Part shown: in pieces, positions 6,405 through 12,681 of the stretch
Numbering within the stretch: position 1 is the first letter of the stretch
Layout: each line of letters begins with the position of its first letter
NCBI GenBank assembly: GCA_964576365.1
Contig: CAZNUT010000026.1
Location: 1 to 20,166, forward strand
Source of the DNA: CAZMJG01 sp964576365
GTDB lineage: Bacteria; Patescibacteriota; Microgenomatia; UBA1406; GWC2-37-13
Direction of reading: 5' to 3'
DNA length: 20,166 bases
Made by a program: the position numbers and the translations under genes
The notes under the pieces: model-generated
Database searches by the model: none
What the model saw: the letters and a program-made list of their open reading frames with translations, nothing else
What the model was told of the DNA's origin: nothing

Positions 6405-7400
6405 ATGTGTAATAATCAAGAAGTTCGGCGCTTTGATCTCTCCTTCGATGATCCACGGGTAGACACAGGATATGTTTACAATGACAGTAAATCTACTTCA
6501 AACAAGCCTGTATTATTTTCTGATGAAAAGGGAGCTGTTTGCAAACCTTCAGTAGGTTATGAGGTTGAAAATTATCGCATCATAGAAAAATATAAAAAAC
6601 AGCTTGCCGAACGCGGTTTATATTTTCCTCTGTTTGTCACAGATGGTATACAGGTCGACTACGAGCAATCACATGGAGAATACTTCAAAATTCTGACAGT
6701 TCCTCAGTATGAGTCGTACACTGTAGCTGGTCATTTTGGAGAACTTGATTTTGACCATCCCGCCACTCATTTTTCTGCATTTTTTGATGCACTTAACACA
6801 ATTGGTGATGTGATTCCAGTCTCAGAATTTGGTTATCGTGATAGTCAAGATGAAGAGGGGTTGGATGGTGTTTTAAATTTTGCAAGATTTTCTATAGCGA
6901 AGGCTCAAATATCTGAGGAAGTCGTGAAAGCGGAAGAAGTAACAAGTCTTTTGCAACAAAGTCAGTTGACTATTGACACGATTCCATTTCAAACCGCGCA
7001 CAAGGATGGCAACCCTAACAATTGGAGATACATACAATTGGGTGATAAATCGGGTACTTTTATGATTGATTTGGAAGGTTTAGGTTTAGCACGTAAAGGT
7101 TGGGATGCGGGCAGAATGTACACACATCTGACACTAAGAACAGATTTGCAGGAGATATTTTTGAACGTAGCCCAAGAAAAAAAATATTTTAGTTCACATG
7201 CTGAGTTGGTGTATTTTTGGCGCGTGGTGATGACCCGTTCTTTGAGAGAGTTATCATTTTTAAATCAGGGTAGATATCATCCAAGTATGCAAGCTTTATA
7301 TGAAGATTCAACGCAACAAAATGAATTTATATCACTTGTGAGAATGTCGTTAATCAACACACTGCTTCAGGCAAAAACAAATCTATCTACTTTGATATAA
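6405..7400 (+). CDS. Aminoglycoside-phosphotransferase/choline-kinase-like protein
   Basis: A 331-aa protein with the kinase-like catalytic core of the APH family. Evidence: H199-K-D201-G-N-P-N-N206 matches the Brenner-type loop HxDxxxxN, with D201 as putative catalytic base; IDLEGLGLARKGWD (221-234) matches the following metal-binding segment (D222) and the usual trailing G...D. The N-terminal lobe is not well conserved; K47 in KGAVCKPS might be the ATP-binding lysine, but this is a guess. No signal peptide or membrane segment. Substrate unknown; family members phosphorylate sugars, choline, amino acids, aminoglycosides or proteins. It lies between the two dihydroorotate dehydrogenase subunits, 95 nt after pyrD and 81 nt before pyrK, and has its own promoter. 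Resistance should not be assumed. Confidence 0.7.
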   Translation: MCNNQEVRRFDLSFDDPRVDTGYVYNDSKSTSNKPVLFSDEKGAVCKPSVGYEVENYRIIEKYKKQLAERGLYFPLFVTDGIQVDYEQSHGEYFKILTVPQYESYTVAGHFGELDFDHPATHFSAFFDALNTIGDVIPVSEFGYRDSQDEEGLDGVLNFARFSIAKAQISEEVVKAEEVTSLLQQSQLTIDTIPFQTAHKDGNPNNWRYIQLGDKSGTFMIDLEGLGLARKGWDAGRMYTHLTLRTDLQEIFLNVAQEKKYFSSHAELVYFWRVVMTRSLRELSFLNQGRYHPSMQALYEDSTQQNEFISLVRMSLINTLLQAKTNLSTLI

Positions 7401-7438
7401 ATCATCTCTTCGCCAGCGCGTCTAAGTTGTGTTAAAGT

Positions 7439-7444
7439 TATAAT
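7439..7444 (+). promoter_or_regulatory. -10 box (TATAAT) before pyrK
   Basis: A perfect TATAAT 37 nt before the ATG at 7482, with no clear -35 box. It would give a leader of about 30 nt, unlike most other genes here. The TTG at 7449 is too close to the box to be in the transcript, which favours the ATG at 7482. Confidence 0.35.
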
Positions 7445-7481
7445 AATATTGGCAGCATTAGTCATTGAGCATGATAGCTCT

Positions 7482-8333
7482 ATGAAAAAATCTGATCAAC
7501 CCTTTCCAGTACAAATAAAAAAAATCATCATTGAAAACAGTCGCGTGAAGACATTTATTCTCGATACCGATCTGACTGGTAAACCGGGACAATTTGTGAT
7601 GGTTTGGATACCGGGCTATGATGAAAAACCATTTGGGATCATCTGTAAAGATAAAACAGGTACAATGATCTCGGTTGCTGCGGTGGGGGAAAGCACCAAA
7701 GCTCTTCATCTCATGGAAGAGGGAGATTTGGTTGGCGTCCGCGGGCCATACGGTACTGCATTTACCATTCCTGAAAAAGGTTCTTCTATCGCTTTGGTCG
7801 CTGGAGGATATGGCATAGTGCCGCTTTCATACTTGGCGCAGGAAGCGAGGAAACATGAAATCAATGTACATTTATTTCTTGGAGCCCGGACAAAAGATGA
7901 GCTTTTATTTCGCTCGTGGATGGAGGAGATTGGTGTTGTTTTGCATCTTTCAACAGATGATGGATCGGAAGGGTATAAAGGGTATAATACAGACGTATTT
8001 AAATCTCAAATTCTAAATTCTAATTTCCAAAATACTAAAATACCAAATGTTTATTCTCAAATAAAAAATAATATATATGATAAAGTCTATGTGGTGGGGC
8101 CGGAAGTGATGGAAAAAAAGATTGCTGATATATGCTGGGAAAAGAAAATACCGTTTGAACTTTCTCTTGAGCGGTATATGAAATGCGGTATCGGTATCTG
8201 TGGTCAGTGTTGTGTAGATCCTACCGGTTGGCGCATGTGTGTGGAAGGGCCAGTGCTTACCGATGCACAATTAAGGCAGGTAAGTGAATTTGGTCAATAT
8301 CATCGTACGTCTTCAGGAAGAATCGTGAGATAA
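7482..8333 (+). CDS. pyrK: Dihydroorotate dehydrogenase electron transfer subunit
   Basis: A 283-aa ferredoxin-reductase-like subunit that carries electrons from the PyrD flavin through a 2Fe-2S cluster and FAD to NAD+. Visible: FAD-binding barrel with GQFVMVW (36-42) and EKPFGI (48-53, the place of the usual R-P-x-S); VRGPYG (86-91); NAD-binding VAGGYGIVPL (106-115); GPEVM (206-210); and C-terminal cluster cysteines C235, C240, C243 and C253 (C-x4-C-x2-C-x9-C), with an extra C244. Length is above the usual 250-265 aa. The excess is an Asn/Gln/Lys-rich stretch (about 174-199) encoded by AT-rich repeat-like DNA. The start at ATG 7482 is chosen from homologous N-terminal spacing and promoter position. 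Its 3' end overlaps the convergent small gene at 8313 by 21 nt. Confidence 0.93.
   Translation: MKKSDQPFPVQIKKIIIENSRVKTFILDTDLTGKPGQFVMVWIPGYDEKPFGIICKDKTGTMISVAAVGESTKALHLMEEGDLVGVRGPYGTAFTIPEKGSSIALVAGGYGIVPLSYLAQEARKHEINVHLFLGARTKDELLFRSWMEEIGVVLHLSTDDGSEGYKGYNTDVFKSQILNSNFQNTKIPNVYSQIKNNIYDKVYVVGPEVMEKKIADICWEKKIPFELSLERYMKCGIGICGQCCVDPTGWRMCVEGPVLTDAQLRQVSEFGQYHRTSSGRIVR
8001..8078 (+). repeat. AT-rich repeat-like insertion inside pyrK
   Basis: A very AT-rich, low-complexity stretch in pyrK with the 7-nt word AAATTCT twice in a row (8008-8021) and related variants after it. It encodes residues 174-199, rich in Asn, Gln, Ile and Lys, between two core strands of the NAD-binding domain where the family normally has a shorter loop. 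It keeps the reading frame. Confidence 0.4.
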
Positions 8334-8603
8334 ATCAAGAAATTCGAGTGGGTCAATACCCATCTTTAACGCTTTTGGCACTGAAATTTGTACCGTAGTC
8401 AGGTCTGTGTCCTCACCGATTTGAAGCTCTACAAAACCTGCAATCATATCTATAGGACTTTGACGCGTGACATAATCTCTACCTTTTAAAACTCCATTTT
8501 TTTCTTTATACCGGGTGGGAATGGTGTATTCTTCACCTCCACCTGTGACTTTATCGGGGACATATCGTACAGGTTTTGCGCTTCCCAGTGGATTAAATGC
8601 CAT
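8313..8603 (-). CDS. Small hypothetical protein, paralogue of the 8638-8931 product
   Basis: A 96-aa protein of no family I know. It begins AFNPLGSAKPV (2-12), and its C-terminal third has TTVQISVPKALKMGIDPLEF (69-88). Both blocks resemble those of the protein encoded just upstream (AFDPFEGAQLV and TIVGVSYKKAKKLGFDIKPEF), so the two look like diverged tandem duplicates. The pattern T-x-V-x-x-S-x-x-K-A-x-K-x-G-x-D suggests a beta strand plus helix. It lies 34 nt after the preceding gene, on the same strand, without a Shine-Dalgarno site. Its 3' end overlaps pyrK. Function unknown. Confidence 0.6.
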   Translation of the reverse strand: MAFNPLGSAKPVRYVPDKVTGGGEEYTIPTRYKEKNGVLKGRDYVTRQSPIDMIAGFVELQIGEDTDLTTVQISVPKALKMGIDPLEFLDLSHDSS

Positions 8604-8637
8604 ATGCTATTTGGGTGTGAAATATGTAATGTTTTGT

Positions 8638-8931
8638 TTATTCATCATAATCTTCAGGCGTTCTGTTTAAGTATTCATCTATATGAGTTTGGATATAATT
8701 TGATGCTTGGACAAATTCAGGTTTTATATCAAATCCAAGTTTTTTTGCCTTTTTATAAGATACGCCTACAATCGTATCATCTGGTGGCAGAGAAAGAAGA
8801 ACTTGTCCGGGTTGTATATATGTAAATGGATTTTGAGTAAGTGCATTTATTGTTCCTTTGAATTTAATTGTAGGTTGCACATCTACCAGTTGCGCTCCTT
8901 CAAATGGGTCAAATGCTTTTTCCGCATTCAT
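8638..8931 (-). CDS. Small hypothetical protein, paralogue of the 8313-8603 product
   Basis: A 97-aa acidic protein with AFDPFEGAQLV (6-16) at the N terminus and TIVGVSYKKAKKLGFDIKPE (53-72), both shared in diverged form with the next gene downstream. The C terminus ends in a very acidic tail (PEDYDE). No signal peptide, membrane segment or known motif. A TTTAAT 6 nt before the ATG at 8931 could act as a -10 box. It is the second of three consecutive minus-strand small genes. Function unknown; the likely duplication makes a real gene more credible. Confidence 0.6.
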   Translation of the reverse strand: MNAEKAFDPFEGAQLVDVQPTIKFKGTINALTQNPFTYIQPGQVLLSLPPDDTIVGVSYKKAKKLGFDIKPEFVQASNYIQTHIDEYLNRTPEDYDE

Positions 8932-9016
8932 AGATTGATTAAAAAATTGATAATAATGTTCCTATTCTTCGGGCATAATGACAGGTATAGTGCGATTACC
9001 AATAGTAATAGTTTCA

Positions 9017-9376
9017 TCATATTGGGAAGGTATTTACAATTTTTCCGTCGTGCTTATATATAGATATTAAGCGCAATCCAATGGGAGTCTGCTCATAATT
9101 GAAGTAATTTATATTTGATCCAGTTGTTGGATTTAATTCTTCCACAGCAATCGTAGCTGCTGATATTTTCCTCACAATATCCGGGGGAAGAGAAGGTGGT
9201 TGTGAAACAACAATAGCAGGGTGATCATAGTGAATGGTAATTTCAACACCGGATGCGCCGTTATTATTATCTGGAGGTAGTATGATATCCCACGGGCCAA
9301 ATAATTCATTGTCACCTTGATGCGGTTTAGAAATTTGTGGAGGTATATGTAAAGATTCCTGAGTCCAGAAGAACAT
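9017..9376 (-). CDS. Small hypothetical protein (119 aa), first of three
   Basis: A 119-aa protein, Pro/Asn/Ile-rich, with no recognised domain. It has two PPD segments (ILPPDNNN near 32-39 and SLPPDIVRK near 62-70), and a predicted beta-rich end. No signal peptide or membrane segment. The ATG at 9376 is supported by a TATAAG box 6 nt upstream. The gap of 85 nt to the next minus-strand gene holds nothing recognised. It is divergent from the dehydrogenase at 9449. Function unknown. Confidence 0.55.
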   Translation of the reverse strand: MFFWTQESLHIPPQISKPHQGDNELFGPWDIILPPDNNNGASGVEITIHYDHPAIVVSQPPSLPPDIVRKISAATIAVEELNPTTGSNINYFNYEQTPIGLRLISIYKHDGKIVNTFPI

Positions 9377-9382
9377 ATTGCT

Positions 9383-9388
9383 CTTATA
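9383..9388 (-). promoter_or_regulatory. -10 box (TATAAG) for the 119-aa gene, leaderless
   Basis: TATAAG on the minus strand ends 6 nt before the ATG at 9376. A second TATAAT lies further upstream at 9402-9407. No convincing -35 was found. Confidence 0.35.
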
Positions 9389-9448
9389 CTACTTACCGTT
9401 TATTATAGGAGTGTGCAGGAACGTTAGTTGTTATTTCACACATTAAAT

Positions 9449-10369
9449 ATGCATACTACCCATTTTGATATTGACAATTACCTCAAAAAATTTATAGAAG
9501 GCGACATAACAGAAAAATCTTTGCAGCAAGCTACCAAAGATGAGCAAAAAAATACAGAGATTGCCACCATAAAAACAGCATCAACTGCGACAAAAGAGAT
9601 TTTAGTCCAATTTCCAAATCTCAAATTGCTCATCACCCGCACTGTAGGCACAGATCACATAGATTTGGATTATTGCAAAGCACGAGGGATCGAGGTAAAA
9701 AATATTCCTGATTATGGCTCATACAATATCGCAGAGCATGTGTTTGCGCTTCTTCTTGCGGGCGCCCGAAATATTTATTCTACTCAGGCAGAAATTCGCG
9801 CAGGTACTTTTTCCCACAAAAACTATATGGCATTTGCGCTCAAAGGAAAAACGATGGGAGTCGTAGGCACGGGAAAAATAGGTCTCGAGACCGCGCGCAT
9901 GGCAAAAGCATTTGGTATGAAGCTACTTGCTTATGATGTATACAAAAATGAAAATGCTGCAAAAGAGATAGGGTTTGTATACCTCCCACTCGAAGAGTTG
10001 GCAAAAACTGCTGATGTGGTATCTCTTCACGCACCGCTTCTTGACAGTACACATCATATGATCAACGATCAGATTCTGGATATGATGAAAGAAGGAAGCA
10101 TTCTTATTAATACCGCGCGGGGAGGGCTTATTGATACGCAAGCACTACTTCGGCATATCAGCAAGTTCCGTTTCGTCGGGCTTGATGTACTTGAAGATGA
10201 GGCTTCGTTTTCGCCAGATCATCCGTTACTTTCACATAAAAATGTTTTGATAACGCCTCATTGTGCTTTTTTTTCAGACGAATCGATAAAAAAGATCGCC
10301 GAAGAGACGATGAGATTGTTTGCCAATTTTACTTCCGGCAATAACGAGGCAACATATGTCAAATTATAA
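9449..10369 (+). CDS. D-isomer-specific 2-hydroxyacid dehydrogenase (NAD-dependent)
   Basis: A 306-aa member of the D-2-hydroxyacid dehydrogenase family, which reduces 2-oxoacids (such as pyruvate) with NADH. Visible: substrate-domain block TRTVGTDHIDLD (63-74); IPDYGSYNIAEH (86-97); Rossmann loop G140-T-G142-K-I-G145; acidic residue D163 after the second strand, favouring NAD over NADP; catalytic R224 in NTARGGLID; acidic partner in LDVLEDE (245-251); and catalytic H271 in TPHCAFFS. The set is complete, so the enzyme is probably active. D-lactate dehydrogenase is a reasonable guess, but glycerate or other substrates are possible. The ATG at 9449 is used; a TATTAT at 9401-9406 may be its -10 box. 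The HAD gene start overlaps its 3' end by 14 nt. Confidence 0.92.
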   Translation: MHTTHFDIDNYLKKFIEGDITEKSLQQATKDEQKNTEIATIKTASTATKEILVQFPNLKLLITRTVGTDHIDLDYCKARGIEVKNIPDYGSYNIAEHVFALLLAGARNIYSTQAEIRAGTFSHKNYMAFALKGKTMGVVGTGKIGLETARMAKAFGMKLLAYDVYKNENAAKEIGFVYLPLEELAKTADVVSLHAPLLDSTHHMINDQILDMMKEGSILINTARGGLIDTQALLRHISKFRFVGLDVLEDEASFSPDHPLLSHKNVLITPHCAFFSDESIKKIAEETMRLFANFTSGNNEATYVKL

Positions 10370-10640
10370 AGCTGTGTTTTTCGATCTTGATGGGACGCTC
10401 ACTGATGTTCATGAATTTATTATGCAGGCGTTTGAGTACTCACTCGCCAAACACCATGTCAGTGTACCTTCCCGCTCAGAAATAGCGCGCCATGTGAGTA
10501 AACCACTTGCAGACTGTTATATCGGACTCACCAGTGAGACTATCGTCGATCATTTTATGGATGCTTATGGCTTATTGCGGTTGAGAAGGGAGGGATTCAA
10601 GTTCAGCTCGACACAGATTGGTTATGTACTCAAATGCTAG
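10356..10640 (+). pseudogene. HAD-family phosphatase, 3'-truncated
   Basis: Begins as a normal HAD-superfamily hydrolase (phosphoglycolate-phosphatase-like): FFDLDGTLTD (8-17) carries nucleophile D10 and acid/base D12, followed by a helical cap start. The family pattern holds to about residue 73 (MDAYGLL), then a short unrelated tail runs to the stop, 94 aa in total against about 210 for the family. The other three HAD motifs are absent. The loss of pattern coincides with the stop codon of the opposite-strand gene at 10572, suggesting that the rest was replaced. A GAGG Shine-Dalgarno site 6 nt before the ATG and the 14-nt overlap with the dehydrogenase gene point to former translational coupling. 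Probably non-functional as a phosphatase. Confidence 0.75.
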
Positions 10641-10922
10641 ATCGGGTTCGAAGCCCTGTTTAACTCTTTCCTCATTATATTCAGTATTGTCACGTATTTC
10701 TTTCTGAAAAGCTGAAGTAAGTATTGTAGTTCTTTCTTTCTCAGGCAAATCTTTACAATTTTCTAAGTACATTTTTGCAATGAGACCTGCACCCAGCCGA
10801 GCATTGAGTTTTGCAAGTTTCAGACTTGTTTCTGGGTCTATATCGATGACCGAACGACCTGGTTGAGTCACAGTGCTTTCCATATCGCTCTTTATGTTAT
10901 ACCGTTCCGCAAAGTTTTCCAT
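10572..10922 (-). CDS. Hypothetical protein (116 aa) inside HAD gene remnant
   Basis: A 116-aa, largely alpha-helical, charged protein of no recognised family. The middle part (SLKLAKLNARLGAGLIAKMY, 39-58) could be an amphipathic helix. No signal peptide or membrane segment. The start at ATG 10922 is supported by a strong promoter (TTGACA-N17-TAAAAT) whose -10 box ends 8 nt upstream, which also rules out the TTG at 10940. Its stop codon lies where the HAD homology of the plus-strand gene ends, so it appears to have entered and disrupted that gene. Function unknown. Confidence 0.65.
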   Translation of the reverse strand: MENFAERYNIKSDMESTVTQPGRSVIDIDPETSLKLAKLNARLGAGLIAKMYLENCKDLPEKERTTILTSAFQKEIRDNTEYNEERVKQGFEPDLAFEYITNLCRAELESLPSQPQ

Positions 10923-10929
10923 ATGACGA

Positions 10930-10998
10930 TATTTTATCAAACGACTAGAGCCATGTCAAATACTCGAAAGATTATCGAATCTAAACTATTGTAAATAG
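10930..10998 (+). pseudogene. Possible C-terminal remnant of the HAD phosphatase
   Basis: A frame without start codon reads YFIKRLEPCQILERLSNL and then ends at TAG (10996-10998). The pattern Y-F-I-x-x-L-x-x-x-x-x-I-L-x-x-L is like the usual C-terminal tail of phosphoglycolate-phosphatase-type HAD enzymes. It is short and could be chance. If real, the orphan gene at 10572-10922 replaced the central part of the HAD gene. Confidence 0.2.
10931..10959 (-). promoter_or_regulatory. Promoter of the 116-aa gene (TTGACA-N17-TAAAAT)
   Basis: On the minus strand a consensus -35 TTGACA (10954-10959) is followed after exactly 17 nt by TAAAAT (10931-10936, 5 of 6). The box ends 8 nt before the ATG at 10922, predicting a nearly leaderless mRNA. 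It is the best match to the sigma-70 consensus in the window. Confidence 0.65.
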
Positions 10999-11017
10999 AA
11001 AGGCGCTTGGATATACT
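10989..11017 (+). promoter_or_regulatory. Promoter of pyrF2 (TTGTAA-N17-TATACT), leaderless
   Basis: -35 TTGTAA (10989-10994) and -10 TATACT (11012-11017) with a 17-nt spacer. The -10 box ends 7 nt before the ATG at 11025, so transcription should begin at the start codon. The TTG at 11007 lies upstream of the -10 box and cannot be the start from this promoter. Confidence 0.6.
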
Positions 11018-11024
11018 GAGCCTG

Positions 11025-11867
11025 ATGAATATTTATGAAAAGTTGGATATTGCTATTAGCAAAAACAACTCACTTCTTTGTATTGGGCTTGATCCTGTCT
11101 ACGAAAAGATTCCCGCGGATCTAAAAAAAGCGGATTTCACAGATTCTGCAGGCTGGATTTTTGCATTTAATAAAGCCATCATTGACGCTACGCATCCGTA
11201 TGTCATGGGGTACAAACCAAACTCAGCATTTTATGAGGCCTACGGCGCAGAAGGTATCACTCAGCTCAAAAAAACGTGCGAATATATAAAAAAACAACAC
11301 CCTGAATTATTTCTTATACTTGATGCAAAACGTGCAGACATCGGAAGCACCAATGAAGGGTATGTAAAATTTGCATTTGATTATTTGCAGGCAGATGCGA
11401 TCACGCTTCAGGTTTACCCCGGTAAAGAAGCACTCCAGCCATTTCTTGACCGGACGGATAAAGGAAGTATTTTCTGGTGTAAATCCTCAAATCCAGGTTC
11501 GGATGAATTGCAGGATGTTGTGTTGGAAGGGGGAGCGATGTTTTATGAATTTATCGCAGGGCAGATCGTCGCCTCATGGAATGAAAATAAAAATTGTATG
11601 CTTGTAGTTGGCGCTACCTATCCTGAAGAATTGAAAAGGGTAAGAGAGATAGCAGGCGATATGCCGATTTTGTTGCCTGGAATAGGAGCTCAAGGGGGCG
11701 ATCTGGAAGAATCTCTCAAGGCTGGTTTGACAAAAGACAAAAAAGGACTCATCGTCACCGTTGGCAGATCAGTGATATATGCGGGAAGTGGACCAGATTT
11801 TGCCGCAAAAGCCGCAGCGGAAGCGAAAAAGTTGCAGGAAAGTATCAATGATATTAGAAATAATTGA
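11025..11867 (+). CDS. pyrF: Orotidine-5'-phosphate decarboxylase (canonical copy)
   Basis: A 280-aa type-2 OMP decarboxylase that converts OMP to UMP, the last step of the pathway. The catalytic set is intact: D23 in IGLDP, K64 in YKPN, and D100-A-K102-R-A-D105 in LILDAKRADIG. Also visible are SSNPGSDELQD, the phosphate-binding LPGIGAQGG and VGRSVIYAG. It aligns along its full length with the divergent copy at 1141-1968, which has Glu at both motif aspartates. The start at ATG 11025 (MNIYEKL) is fixed by the promoter directly upstream and aligns with the start of the other copy. pyrE follows on the same strand after 182 nt that contain a palindromic repeat, so the two may or may not share a transcript. 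Confidence 0.95.
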   Translation: MNIYEKLDIAISKNNSLLCIGLDPVYEKIPADLKKADFTDSAGWIFAFNKAIIDATHPYVMGYKPNSAFYEAYGAEGITQLKKTCEYIKKQHPELFLILDAKRADIGSTNEGYVKFAFDYLQADAITLQVYPGKEALQPFLDRTDKGSIFWCKSSNPGSDELQDVVLEGGAMFYEFIAGQIVASWNENKNCMLVVGATYPEELKRVREIAGDMPILLPGIGAQGGDLEESLKAGLTKDKKGLIVTVGRSVIYAGSGPDFAAKAAAEAKKLQESINDIRNN

Positions 11868-11888
11868 GAATGACTCATCGTCCATTTT

Positions 11889-11970
11889 GTCATGCTGACC
11901 CTCCGATTCGGAGGGGAAGCATCCAGAAGCAAAAAAATAGAACTGGATTCTTCGCTACGCTCAGAATGAC
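11889..11970. repeat. GTCAT/ATGAC palindromic repeat, copy 2
   Basis: An 82-bp element starting GTCATGCTGA and ending TCAGAATGAC, with internal complementary blocks (GCATCCAG against CTGGATTC-type arms). The left half holds a compact hairpin, CCCTCCGATTCGGAGGG at 11899-11915. The terminal words are shared with the element at 1049-1112. It lies between pyrF2 and pyrE and could affect readthrough or mRNA stability, but there is no T-run for a classical terminator. Confidence 0.65.
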
Positions 11971-12049
11971 CTGCATCCAAGAAAATTTTTATCGTCTTTT
12001 AATAGAATTAGACTGTCAATTTAGTAATTATTATTTGCAAAAATAACAT

Positions 12050-12673
12050 ATGCAAGTCTCGGTAGTAGATATTTTAAAAAAATTAGGTGCCGTCATCACA
12101 GATGATCATTTTGTGTACACATCCGGCAAACACGGAGAGGTGTATGTCAACAAAGATGCGCTGTATCCACATACTACCGAAGTGTCAAAAGTAGGTGTAT
12201 TATTTGCAGAAAAATACAAAAATACCGATGTCGATGTCGTCGCTGCGCCAGCCCTCGGCGGAATCATTCTTTCTACGTGGACAGCTTTTCATCTTTCGAG
12301 ACTCAAAGGAAAAGAAATTTTGGGAGTGTATGCAGAAAAAATGCCCGATAAGTCGATGGCGTTTACCCGTGGTTATGATAAATTGATTTCGGGAAAAAAT
12401 GTGCTGGTTATTGAGGATTTGACCACGACTGGTGGATCAGTGAAAAAAGTAGTAGATCTCGTGCGAGCCACAGGCGGGAATGTAATTGCGGTGTGCGTGA
12501 TGGTCAATCGTGATCCAGAAAAGGTCAATACCGAAAGTATTGGCGCACCGTTTGACGCATTGGGTATTTTAAAAGCTCAGGCATGGGATGAAGCAGATTT
12601 GCCCGAACATATTAAATCCCGCCCTGTCAATGTGAATGTTGGTCACGGAAAGAAGTACAAAGCTCAAATTTAA
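12050..12673 (+). CDS. pyrE: Orotate phosphoribosyltransferase
   Basis: A 207-aa type-I phosphoribosyltransferase that joins orotate and PRPP to form OMP. Visible: the early TSGKHGEVYVNKDALYP block (24-40), where the family has the S-G-K...Y-V/F-D orotate-binding pattern; APALGGI (66-72); the flexible-loop region with K88, the EKM at 96-98 and FTRGY (105-109); and the PRPP loop VLVIEDLTTTGGS (118-130) with the E122-D123 acidic pair. Length is typical. The ATG at 12050 fits the family start. Upstream DNA is AT-rich, with ACATATG at the start as in the small gene at 15773, but no clear promoter was found. It converges with the MgtC-like gene, 8 nt between stops. Confidence 0.95.
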   Translation: MQVSVVDILKKLGAVITDDHFVYTSGKHGEVYVNKDALYPHTTEVSKVGVLFAEKYKNTDVDVVAAPALGGIILSTWTAFHLSRLKGKEILGVYAEKMPDKSMAFTRGYDKLISGKNVLVIEDLTTTGGSVKKVVDLVRATGGNVIAVCVMVNRDPEKVNTESIGAPFDALGILKAQAWDEADLPEHIKSRPVNVNVGHGKKYKAQI

Positions 12674-12681
12674 AAAATTGT

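Noticed and set aside
6405..7400. Antibiotic-resistance aminoglycoside kinase
   Set aside because: Only the general catalytic loop of the APH fold is seen; the family is broad and no resistance subtype is recognisable.
10644..10662. GGGTTCGAAGCCC resembling a tRNA T-arm
   Set aside because: The stem is too short, no acceptor, D or anticodon arms fit around it, and it lies within the coding sequence of the minus-strand 116-aa gene.
11864..12046. Open frames over the repeat between pyrF2 and pyrE (including 11690-11980 minus)
   Set aside because: They are produced by the GTCAT palindromic element and the antisense of pyrF2; no protein-like features.
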